Below, piece after piece: positions 1 to 7,552 of a stretch of 8,107 nucleotides of DNA; position 1 is the first letter of the stretch; each line of letters opens with the position of its first letter. Below the pieces are notes generated by a model, which was not told where the DNA came from, made no database searches, and saw nothing but the letters and a program-made list of their open reading frames with translations. Where the stretch lies: the NCBI GenBank assembly GCA_937914895.1, contig CALGIL010000183.1, positions 1 to 8,107 of the forward strand, written 5' to 3'. The translations under genes and the position numbers were made by a program. Origin of the DNA: an uncultured Angelakisella sp. Its GTDB lineage: Bacteria; Bacillota; Clostridia; Oscillospirales; Ruminococcaceae.

Positions 1-74
1 TGCTGGAAAGTAACAAGCAAAAACCGGCCCACGCCGCGACCGGGGCGGACAACAGAAATGCTATGTCCATGGGG

Positions 75-113
75 CCTCGCCGGAGGCGATAAGGGGGGCC
101 GGGACTGCGTCCC
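75..113. repeat. Hairpin repeat, copy 1
   Basis: The copy contains CGCCGGAGGCG (78-88), which folds as GCCTC/GAGGC, followed by a second hairpin CGGGAC-TGC-GTCCCG (100-114). Hand alignment with 182-219 gives 28 identities in 38 aligned positions with one gap. It is therefore a diverged duplicate of the other copy, not two chance hairpins. A similar GGGAC-N3-GTCCC hairpin occurs at 7181-7197 beyond ppdK. This points to an interspersed intergenic repeat family in the genome; its function is unknown. Confidence 0.5.
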
Positions 114-181
114 GTAGACAAAAGAAGCAAAGTCCTGATAAATCAGGCTCCACCCGCCAAGAGACAAAACTCCCGGAGGTC

Positions 182-219
182 CCCCGCCGGAGGCGGAAAG
201 GGATTTTGGACTACATCCC
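182..219. repeat. Hairpin repeat, copy 2
   Basis: This copy begins with the same CGCCGGAGGCG core (185-195), folding as CCGCC-GGA-GGCGG. It continues with AAAGGG and a second fold in which TTTTGG (204-209) pairs with CCAAAA (218-223). In copy 1 the equivalent stem is G+C-rich, so base changes have occurred while the capacity to pair was kept. That fits selection on structure but does not prove it. The offset between copies is 107 nt. Confidence 0.5.
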
Positions 220-225
220 AAAAAG

Positions 226-270
226 TAAAAAAGATAACCCTGGATAAAAACATAGCTTTGCCCGCCAGGG
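226..270 (-). terminator. Possible terminator of the glmU-prs-pth-methyltransferase cluster
   Basis: Read on the minus strand just after the methyltransferase stop codon, CCCTGG (270-265) can pair with CCAGGG (243-238) across a 21-nt loop. It is followed by a T-rich stretch, TTATCTTTTTTAC (237-225). The position and T-run suit intrinsic termination, but the stem is short and the loop long, so this is tentative. Confidence 0.35.
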
Positions 271-272
271 CA

Positions 273-1031
273 TCAACCCCCCGGAGGGTCCCCCCGGCGC
301 CTGGCCCGAAAGAAGATGAAGCAGGGGCGGTGGACCTCCTTGGCCAACCGGGGGTTTTGGGCCATGGCCCCGGGGGTGGGGCAGGCCTCCTCCATCCGCT
401 CCACCACAAAGCCCGCCTCCACCAGGCCGTTTAAAAGCTGGGCGGCGGTGCGGTGGTATTTCTCCACCCCCTGCCCCAGCCACTGGCCCACGCGCAGGCC
501 GGGACGGCCGTAGTCGCTGACGCGGCCGCAGCGGATTTCCCCCTGCTCATCCCGCTCCCAAAGCTCCCCCTGCCGGGGGGCCGTCACCATGGGGTGCTCC
601 TGGGAAAAAACCAGCAGTCCCCCGGGGCGCAGCAGCCCCCGAATATCGGCCAGCAGCTTTGGGTAATCGGGGAGATAGTGGAAGCAGAGGGAACTGACCG
701 CCAGGTCAAAGGGGGTCTCCGGGCGGTAGGTGTCCAGCTCCGCCAAATCCAGCTGATAATATGCAATCCGGTCCGGGCCCTGTGCCCGGGCTTCCTCCAG
801 CATCCGGGCGGACTGGTCCACGCCCACCACGGCCTTTGCGCCCTGTTCCAGAAGCCACCGGCAGCCCTCCCCCATGCCGCAGCCCAGGTCCAGCACCCGC
901 AGGCCCCGGACGCCGGGCAGCAGGGACCGCAGCGCAGGCCGTTCCAGCAGTTCGTTATAGCTCAAAGGGTTTTCCCGGACGGCCTTGTACCCCTCAAAAA
1001 AATCGGCGCAGTCATAGATGTTTTGTCCCAT
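273..1031 (-). CDS. Class I SAM-dependent methyltransferase, substrate unknown
   Basis: The 252-residue product has the Rossmann-type SAM-binding fold of the Methyltransf_11/25 group. Motif I is VLDLGCGMGEG (about residues 46-56), the acidic residue that usually binds the SAM ribose is Asp72 in VVGVDQS, and the later strands read FDLAVSSLCFHYLPD (108-122) and LLRPGGLLVFSQEHP (133-147). The start MGQNIYDCADFFEGY resembles a family of small cytosolic Firmicute methyltransferases with no settled substrate. There is no signal peptide or membrane segment. It is the last gene of the minus cluster, 10 nt after pth; its Shine-Dalgarno GAGGGG overlaps the pth stop codon, so translational coupling is likely. 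The C-terminal tail RARRRGDPPGG is encoded by G/C-rich sequence resembling the neighbouring repeat and may be a recent extension. Family assignment is secure; the substrate cannot be read from the sequence. Confidence 0.88.
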   Translation of the reverse strand: MGQNIYDCADFFEGYKAVRENPLSYNELLERPALRSLLPGVRGLRVLDLGCGMGEGCRWLLEQGAKAVVGVDQSARMLEEARAQGPDRIAYYQLDLAELDTYRPETPFDLAVSSLCFHYLPDYPKLLADIRGLLRPGGLLVFSQEHPMVTAPRQGELWERDEQGEIRCGRVSDYGRPGLRVGQWLGQGVEKYHRTAAQLLNGLVEAGFVVERMEEACPTPGAMAQNPRLAKEVHRPCFIFFRARRRGDPPGG

Positions 1032-1041
1032 GGCGCCCCCC

Positions 1042-1671
1042 TCAGTTGTACCGGGTCATGGCCTGCTGCTCCTGGCCGGATACCATCAGCCGGCAGATGT
1101 CGGGGATATGCCCCAGCAGCTCCCGGAGCAGCTTTGCATCCCCGTCGGAAAACCTGCTCAGCACCCAGTCCGCCATGTCGTAGTCGGGGTGGGGCTTGTC
1201 GCCCACCCCGATGCGCACCCGGGGAAAGGTGTCCCTGCCGCAGAGGTAAATAATATTCTTCAGGCCGTTGTGCCCGCCGTCCGAGCCCTTTAGCCGGATA
1301 CGGAGGCGTCCCACGGGAAGGGCGGTGTCGTCGCAGAGCACCAGCACCCGCTCCATGGGCACCTTGTGGAAGGCCATGGCCTCCCGCACCGCCTGGCCGG
1401 ACAGGTTCATGTAGGTGGAGGGCTTCATCAGCAGCACCCGCCTGCCCCCCACCACGGCGTCGCCGCAGAGGGATTTGAATTTAAGCCGATCCACCCGCAC
1501 CCCCAGGTCCAGGGCCAGGGTATCCAGGGCGGCAAAGCCCGTGTTGTGCCGGGTGCCGTCATAGTCCCGGCCGGGGTTGCCCAGGCCCACAATCAGCCAT
1601 TCCACCGGCCCGGCGGGGGCGGGGGCGCGGCCGGCGGCAAGTTTGGAAAACAGGGCTTCCAGTCTGTCCAT
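1042..1671 (-). CDS. pth: Peptidyl-tRNA hydrolase
   Basis: The enzyme cleaves peptidyl-tRNAs that drop off the ribosome and so frees tRNA; it is cytosolic and normally essential in bacteria. With the start chosen here it has 209 residues. WLIVGLGNPGRDYDGTRHNTGF carries the catalytic His at residue 42 (His20 in E. coli). KPSTYMNLSG supplies Asn89 (Asn68 in E. coli), the DDTALP segment supplies the acidic residue (Asp93 in E. coli), and GSDGGHNGLKNI supplies Asn135 (Asn114 in E. coli). An in-frame ATG at 1731 would add 20 residues but lies inside a strong hairpin. The ATG at 1671 has GGGAGGA five bases upstream and is preferred. About 20 residues precede the usual first strand, an extension I associate with Clostridia. 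The gene follows prs after 111 nt and precedes the methyltransferase, as in the conserved Firmicute glmU-prs-pth order. A possible promoter of its own lies at 1758-1786. Confidence 0.95.
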   Translation of the reverse strand: MDRLEALFSKLAAGRAPAPAGPVEWLIVGLGNPGRDYDGTRHNTGFAALDTLALDLGVRVDRLKFKSLCGDAVVGGRRVLLMKPSTYMNLSGQAVREAMAFHKVPMERVLVLCDDTALPVGRLRIRLKGSDGGHNGLKNIIYLCGRDTFPRVRIGVGDKPHPDYDMADWVLSRFSDGDAKLLRELLGHIPDICRLMVSGQEQQAMTRYN

Positions 1672-1676
1672 ATACG

Positions 1677-1683
1677 TCCTCCC
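1677..1683 (-). promoter_or_regulatory. Ribosome-binding site that sets the pth start
   Basis: The minus strand reads GGGAGGA, five bases before the ATG at 1671. No comparable site stands before the in-frame ATG at 1731. This is the main reason for the shorter pth reading frame. Confidence 0.75.
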
Positions 1684-1687
1684 AAAT

Positions 1688-1738
1688 CCAACGGCAAACA
1701 GGCGTTGGGCAGGATGGGGGCCTCCCCCCACCCTGCCT
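1688..1738 (-). promoter_or_regulatory. Hairpin pair in the prs-pth spacer
   Basis: Bases 1708-1720 pair with 1725-1737 over 13 positions with a single mismatch (1714/1731), leaving a 4-nt loop. Next to it, CCAACG (1688-1693) pairs with CGTTGG (1703-1708). The two stems compete at base 1708. Neither is followed by a T-run on the minus strand, so this does not look like an intrinsic terminator. An mRNA processing or stability element, or the leader of a separate pth transcript, is more plausible. Confidence 0.5.
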
Positions 1739-1757
1739 GTGGTTTTGCGCAGCGCCT

Positions 1758-1786
1758 ATTGTACCGCGAATTCTCTAAAAAATCAA
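1758..1786 (-). promoter_or_regulatory. Possible internal promoter for pth and the methyltransferase
   Basis: On the minus strand, TTGATT (1786-1781) and TACAAT (1763-1758) are separated by exactly 17 bp. They match the sigma-A consensus at 4 of 6 and 5 of 6 positions. The -35 overlaps the prs stop codon. Transcription would begin near 1751 and place the hairpins at 1688-1738 in the 5' leader. No start-site data are available. Confidence 0.42.
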
Positions 1787-2745
1787 ACAAAAAGGGGCGA
1801 AACGGGCTTGTCGGAGTAAATTCGTCCAATGGCCTCGCCAAAAACGGGGGCCACGCTGCGCATCTTAATGCGGGCTTCGGCGGCCCGGGGATGCTCGGGG
1901 ATGGTGTCCAGCAGCACCATTTCCTTAATGCAGCTGTCCCGGATGCGGTCGATGGCCGGGTCGGACAGCACCCCGTGGGTGGCGCAGGCGTACACCTCCA
2001 CGGCGCCCTGGTCCATCAGGGCCTGGGCGGCGTTGCAGATGCTGCCGGCGGTGTCCACCATGTCGTCCACCAAAAAGGCCCGCTTGCCCTCCACCTCGCC
2101 GATGATGTTCATCACCTCGGACACATTGGCCCGCTGGCGGCGCTTATCCACAATGGCAATGCCGGTGTCCATGCGCTCGGCAAACTTCCGGGCCCGGGTG
2201 ACGCTGCCCAGGTCCGGCGAGACCACCACGATCTCCTCCCGGGGGTAGTTCTTGGCCAGCTCCACAAAATGGGGGGCCAAAATGGGCACGCCCAGCAGGT
2301 GGTCCACCGGGATGTCAAAAAAGCCCTGGATCTGCGGGGCGTGCAGGTCCATGGTCAGCACCCGGTCGGCGCCGGCCCTGGCGATAAGGTCGGCGCAGAG
2401 CTTGGCGGAAATGGGGTCCCTGGCCTTGGCCTTGCGGTCCTGGCGGGCGTATCCAAAGTAGGGCATCACCGCCGTAATCCGCCCCGCCGACGCCCGCTTA
2501 AAGGCGTCGATCATAATCAGCAGCTCCATCAGGTTGTCGTTGACCGGCCTGCAGCTGGACTGCACCACAAAGACGTCGGACCCCCGCACCGTCTCCTCGA
2601 TGGAGACCGACACCTCGCCGTCCGCAAAGGCGGTCACGTTGCTTTTGCCCATGGGCAGATTCAGCTCCCGGGCAATCTCCTGGGCCACCTTTGGGTTGGA
2701 ATTGCCGGCGAAAATTTTGATGTCCTTCCCGTGAATGTTTCTCAT
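1783..2745 (-). CDS. prs: Ribose-phosphate pyrophosphokinase (PRPP synthetase)
   Basis: The enzyme makes 5-phosphoribosyl 1-pyrophosphate from ribose 5-phosphate and ATP, feeding purine, pyrimidine, NAD, histidine and tryptophan synthesis. The 320-residue length is normal for the class I bacterial enzyme. Recognisable parts are FAGNSNPKVAQEIA (12-25), the N-terminal ADGEVSVSI (41-49), the ATP-binding PYFGYARQDRKAKARDPIS (95-113), the metal-binding DLHAPQIQGFFDIP (133-146), the KRR of the flexible loop (201-203) and the PRPP-binding loop LVDDMVDTAGSI (225-236). All key residues are present. The start at 2745 is preceded by GGGAGGA ten bases upstream. It lies 41 nt after glmU and is presumably cotranscribed from the glmU promoter. 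In Bacillus the next gene is ctc (ribosomal protein L25 family); none is present here, only a 111-nt spacer. Confidence 0.97.
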   Translation of the reverse strand: MRNIHGKDIKIFAGNSNPKVAQEIARELNLPMGKSNVTAFADGEVSVSIEETVRGSDVFVVQSSCRPVNDNLMELLIMIDAFKRASAGRITAVMPYFGYARQDRKAKARDPISAKLCADLIARAGADRVLTMDLHAPQIQGFFDIPVDHLLGVPILAPHFVELAKNYPREEIVVVSPDLGSVTRARKFAERMDTGIAIVDKRRQRANVSEVMNIIGEVEGKRAFLVDDMVDTAGSICNAAQALMDQGAVEVYACATHGVLSDPAIDRIRDSCIKEMVLLDTIPEHPRAAEARIKMRSVAPVFGEAIGRIYSDKPVSPLFV

Positions 2746-2762
2746 TGCTGCTGCGTCCTCCC

Positions 2763-2783
2763 GTTTTCCTCTGTTTTCCTCTG
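2763..2783. repeat. Two tandem 10-nt repeats in the glmU-prs spacer
   Basis: GTTTTCCTCT occurs twice back to back, then starts again as GTTTTTATTC. On the minus strand this gives two AGAGGAAAAC units just ahead of the true prs ribosome-binding site GGGAGGA. The AGAGG segments are extra weak Shine-Dalgarno-like sites. This is probably slippage in a purine-rich spacer. Confidence 0.6.
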
Positions 2784-2786
2784 TTT

Positions 2787-4169
2787 TTATTCTTTTCCCT
2801 TTTGCCTGCGGTATTTCAGCGCGGCGCCGGGCTTAATGGTCTCCCGGCTGCGCGCAATGCAAAGAGAATCCGGCGGCAGGTCCACCGTGACGGTGCTGCC
2901 CGCCGCGGTATAGGCCCCCTGCCCCACCGTCACCGGGGCCACCAGGTTGGTGTTGCACCCAATAAAGGCGCCGTCCCCGATGGTGGTGCGGTTTTTGGTC
3001 ACCCCGTTGTAGTTGACCGTCACCACGCCGCAGCCGAAGTTGACGCCGGCGCCGCAGTCGGTATCCCCCACATAGGTCAGGTGGGCAATGGCGGTCTTCT
3101 CCCCCACCCGGGAGTTTTTGACCTCCACAAAGTCCCCTATCTTGACCCCGTCGGCAATTTGGCAGTCCGGGCGGATCTGGGAAAAGGGGCCCACCGTCAC
3201 CCCCCGGCCCAGAACGGAGCGGGTGATGTAGCTGGACCGGACGACGCAGCCCTCCCCCAGCACCGCGTCCTCCAGCACCGAGTTTGGCCCGACAACGCAG
3301 TCCGCGCCGATTTGGCACCGGCCGCGGATGAGGGTCCCCGGCAGAATCCGGACCCCGGGGGCGATGTCGGCCTCGGCGCTGATCATCACCCCGTCGGTGA
3401 CGGGAATATCCACCCCGCCGTCGTACAGGCGGTCAAACACCATTTCCCGGGCAATTTCGTTTAAGGTGTGCAGCTCCCTGCGGGTGTTGGCCCCCAGGGC
3501 AATGCGGCTGTCCCCGGCGTCGCAGGCCCCCACCCGGTACCCCATCTTCCGCAGGATCTCCAGGGTGTCGGTCAGGTACAGCTCCCCCTGGTCGTTGGCG
3601 GGAATCAGCCGGTCCAGGGCCGCCAGCAGCAGCCCGCCCTTAAACCAGTAGGTGCCGGCGTTAATCTCCTTGATGGCCCGGGTGGCGTCGTCGCCGTCCC
3701 GGTCCTCCACAATGGCGGCCACCTGGCCCCCCTGGCGCAGGATGCGCCCGTACCCCGTGGGGTCCTCCACCCGGCTGGACACCACCGTGACGGCGTTGTC
3801 CTGGGCCTTGTGCAGGTCGTAGGCCTTTTGAATGACGGCGGGAAATAAAAAAGGGGAATCCCCCAGGGTCACCAGGATGTCAGCATCCCGGCGGTTTTCC
3901 AGAAACTCCCTGGCACACCTGACGGCGTGCCCGGTGCCCAGCCGTCTGTCCTGGACGGCGGTGGTCACCCCCTGGGGAAGGATTCCGTAAACTTCCTGGG
4001 CAGATTTGCCCACTACAACGCATATTTGATTGATTCCGGCCCCGGTGCAGTTGTCCAGCACCCAGCCCAGCATCGGCCGGAAGAGCACCTGGCACATCGC
4101 TTTTGCGCCCTCGGTCCTCATCCTCCGGCCCTCGCCGGCGGCCAGAATGACCGCGCATCGCTGATCCAT
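2787..4169 (-). CDS. glmU: Bifunctional UDP-GlcNAc pyrophosphorylase / glucosamine-1-phosphate acetyltransferase
   Basis: GlmU acetylates glucosamine 1-phosphate with acetyl-CoA and then joins the product to UTP, giving UDP-GlcNAc for peptidoglycan and other cell-wall polymers. The 460 residues match the usual length (456 in E. coli). The N-terminal nucleotidyltransferase domain (about 1-225) has LAAGEG (9-14), Lys23, LGTGHAV (77-83), the metal-binding Asp104, Glu154 and INAG (169-172). The C-terminal left-handed beta-helix has many hexapeptide repeats (about 250-430). It carries RP (333-334), Lys351, the catalytic His363 in AHLTYVGD, and VNYNG with Asn386; these numbers coincide with E. coli. 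One oddity is that the N-terminal signature reads GEGRRMRTEGAKAM, where most relatives have GxGTRM...PK. The frame is open for 76 further codons upstream, but that part runs over the promoter and has no homologous look, so the ATG at 4169 is chosen. Its ribosome-binding site is weak (GGGGGCGG). It is first in the minus cluster. Confidence 0.96.
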   Translation of the reverse strand: MDQRCAVILAAGEGRRMRTEGAKAMCQVLFRPMLGWVLDNCTGAGINQICVVVGKSAQEVYGILPQGVTTAVQDRRLGTGHAVRCAREFLENRRDADILVTLGDSPFLFPAVIQKAYDLHKAQDNAVTVVSSRVEDPTGYGRILRQGGQVAAIVEDRDGDDATRAIKEINAGTYWFKGGLLLAALDRLIPANDQGELYLTDTLEILRKMGYRVGACDAGDSRIALGANTRRELHTLNEIAREMVFDRLYDGGVDIPVTDGVMISAEADIAPGVRILPGTLIRGRCQIGADCVVGPNSVLEDAVLGEGCVVRSSYITRSVLGRGVTVGPFSQIRPDCQIADGVKIGDFVEVKNSRVGEKTAIAHLTYVGDTDCGAGVNFGCGVVTVNYNGVTKNRTTIGDGAFIGCNTNLVAPVTVGQGAYTAAGSTVTVDLPPDSLCIARSRETIKPGAALKYRRQKGKE

Positions 4170-4220
4170 GACACCGCCCCCGCTTTCCTCAAGGATTCGT
4201 ATCGGCCCCTGACACCTATT

Positions 4221-4249
4221 ATTATGGCAACAAACGCCGCGTTTGGCAA
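4221..4249 (-). promoter_or_regulatory. Promoter of glmU and the minus cluster
   Basis: The minus strand shows TTGCCA (4249-4244) and CATAAT (4226-4221), each matching the sigma-A consensus at 5 of 6 positions, with a 17-bp spacer. The start point would be near 4214, giving a leader of about 45 nt before the glmU ATG. This also excludes the upstream part of the glmU open frame from translation. Confidence 0.72.
4231..4245. promoter_or_regulatory. Dyad inside the glmU promoter, possible operator
   Basis: CAAACG-CCG-CGTTTG is a perfect 6-bp inverted repeat with a 3-bp centre. It fills the space between the -35 and -10 of the glmU promoter, where a bound protein would block RNA polymerase. It does not match the CcpA cre consensus well, and I do not recognise the regulator. 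Confidence 0.4.
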
Positions 4250-4268
4250 TAGGACTTTCCCACAAATT

Positions 4269-4287
4269 TTCCCCCGCCGGGGGGGAA
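4269..4287. repeat. Inverted repeat between the divergent promoters
   Basis: TTCCCCC (4269-4275) pairs with GGGGGAA (4281-4287) across the 5-nt loop GCCGG. It lies upstream of both the glmU and ppdK promoters, so it would not be transcribed from either. Its role is unknown; it may insulate or bind a regulator, or simply reflect base composition. Confidence 0.45.
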
Positions 4288-4352
4288 TAAACCGGGAAAG
4301 GACCCACCTGATGCCGCGCCGGGGCCGCCCGCAAAAAAATCCTGCGGAAAAA

Positions 4353-4382
4353 CTGGTAATTGCCCCGGCCTTTTGCTATAAT
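4353..4382 (+). promoter_or_regulatory. Promoter of ppdK with extended -10
   Basis: TGCTATAAT (4374-4382) is a consensus extended -10. The -35 is poor: CTGGTA at 4353-4358 with an 18-bp spacer, or TGGTAA at 4354-4359 with a 17-bp spacer. A TG-type extended -10 commonly compensates for a weak -35. Transcription would begin near 4389. The leader of about 74 nt ends in the ribosome-binding site AGGGAGG (4446-4452), ten bases before the ATG. Confidence 0.7.
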
Positions 4383-4384
4383 AA

Positions 4385-4400
4385 GCCATGAACGCATGGC
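4385..4400 (+). promoter_or_regulatory. Dyad at the ppdK transcription start
   Basis: GCCATG-AACG-CATGGC is a perfect 6-bp inverted repeat with a 4-nt centre, starting two bases after the -10 box and covering the predicted start point. It could be a repressor site, or a small hairpin at the 5' end of the mRNA that protects it from decay. A second weak pairing, CCCGC (4402-4406) with GCGGG (4424-4428), follows. Confidence 0.4.
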
Positions 4401-4462
4401 GCCCGCACCAAATATTGGGACAAGCGGGGGCCTGTAACAAGAAATAGGGAGGTTTATACCGA

Positions 4463-7093
<2,631 letters not shown>

Positions 7094-7110
7094 GCTTATC
7101 CATCCCACAG

Positions 7111-7134
7111 GGGGCGCGCCAGCTGGCGCGCCCC
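7111..7134 (+). terminator. Stem-loop after ppdK, probable terminator
   Basis: GGGGCGCGCC (7111-7120) and GGCGCGCCCC (7125-7134) form a perfect 10-bp stem with an AGCT loop, so the whole 24 nt is a palindrome. It starts 18 nt after the ppdK stop. The following bases TTCAGTATT are only moderately T-rich, so it may work as an mRNA 3'-end stabiliser as much as an efficient intrinsic terminator. Confidence 0.65.
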
Positions 7135-7144
7135 TTCAGTATTC

Positions 7145-7172
7145 AGAAGGGAGAGGGCAGAGGGCAGAAAGG
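7145..7172 (+). repeat. Purine-rich heptamer array
   Basis: Four units of seven run in phase: AGAAGGG, AGAGGGC, AGAGGGC, AGAAAGG. The middle two are identical. A second array of the same period lies 224 bp further on (7397-7424), so the two may bound one element. Confidence 0.6.
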
Positions 7173-7396
7173 TCAAGGCCGCGGGACGCTGTCCCGCACC
7201 CTGCCAGCTTTGAAAAGCCGGCCCAAACTTTTAAGACATCCCCACTTTGTGCAGTGGGAAAGCGCGCGAAGAATAAGAAATCACTTCCTGCTTTCGTCAA
7301 GCGGCCCCTTCCCCCGAAGGATGGATAAATTCGCTCACAGAAGAAGGAATCACTGGCTCTTTCGATTTGCAGTCCGGGCTTGGCCGCGTCTTATAA

Positions 7397-7424
7397 TTGT
7401 CCATTGTCCATTATCCATTGCTCA
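7397..7424 (+). repeat. TTGTCCA heptamer array
   Basis: TTGTCCA, TTGTCCA, TTATCCA and the degenerate TTGCTCA run head to tail. The array begins at the last base of a consensus TATAAT and ends two bases before the branched element at 7427. Confidence 0.65.
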
Positions 7425-7426
7425 CC

Positions 7427-7536
7427 GTGCCTTGCCCGGGTGCCGGGTCCAACCAGGAGGAGGGGAGGGGGAACATGCATTTCCCCCTCCCCTCCTCCTG
7501 GTTGGGACTTCGGAGCAAAGCTCCGAAGCAAGGCAC
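7427..7536. repeat. Nested inverted repeats forming a four-way cloverleaf
   Basis: The outer arms GTGCCTTG (7427-7434) and CAAGGCAC (7529-7536) are perfect complements. They enclose three hairpins in turn. The first is CCCGG-GTG-CCGGG (7435-7447). The second is a perfect 25-bp stem of 7449-7473 with 7481-7505 and a 7-nt loop CATGCAT. The third is CTTCGGAGC-AAA-GCTCCGAAG (7508-7528). Only T7448, G7506 and A7507 are unpaired at the junction. The left arm of the long stem has a 19-base purine run (7455-7473) mirrored by pyrimidines (7481-7499). No open frame, transposase or target-site duplication goes with it. It could be a structured RNA, a protein-bound palindromic DNA repeat or a small non-autonomous element; the sequence alone does not decide. 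Confidence 0.8.
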
Positions 7537-7552
7537 TGGGATGAATAGCCGC

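Larger units (their letters stand above)
1..272. other. Non-coding flank with hairpin-forming repeats
   Basis: No coding region can be supported in this stretch, which lies downstream of the minus-strand cluster. It holds two diverged copies of a repeat (75-113 and 182-219, entered separately) and a small hairpin, CCTGAT/ATCAGG, at 134-147. A further inverted repeat, CCCTGG/CCAGGG, lies at 238-270. The motif CCCGGAGGTCCCCC near 173 recurs as CCCGGAGGGTCCCCC near 280, inside the 3' end of the methyltransferase gene. On the minus strand an ATG at 70-68 opens a short hydrophobic frame that runs off the left edge, but its support is too weak to call a gene. Confidence 0.6.

Noticed and set aside
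453..1253. Plus-strand open frame of 266 codons opposite the methyltransferase and pth
   Set aside because: It is a Pro/Ala/Gln-rich shadow frame with no ribosome-binding site or recognisable domain.
1366..2913. Long plus-strand open frame of 515 codons opposite prs and pth
   Set aside because: It is the antisense shadow of prs, pth and the end of glmU, made possible by G+C-rich codon use. The translation is His/Gly/Val-rich low complexity with no domain, and the opposite strand encodes clear enzymes.
4231..4245. CcpA cre site upstream of glmU
   Set aside because: The dyad CAAACGCCGCGTTTG lacks the TG...CA ends and central arrangement of the cre consensus, so only an unnamed operator is proposed.
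4170..4397. 76-codon N-terminal extension of glmU
   Set aside because: It would run across the glmU promoter and non-coding spacer, has no family resemblance, and the protein from 4169 already aligns with E. coli GlmU residue numbering.
7397..7424. CRISPR-like repeat array
   Set aside because: The units are only 7 nt, directly adjacent with no spacers, and no cas genes are present.
7427..7536. tRNA or tRNA-like gene suggested by the cloverleaf shape
   Set aside because: The stem lengths are wrong, there is no 7-nt anticodon loop on a 5-bp stem, no TTCRA T-loop and no conserved D-loop bases.
7210..7548. Plus-strand open frame of 112 codons in the post-ppdK island
   Set aside because: It crosses the heptamer array and both arms of the cloverleaf, has no ribosome-binding site and reads as a basic, non-homologous peptide.
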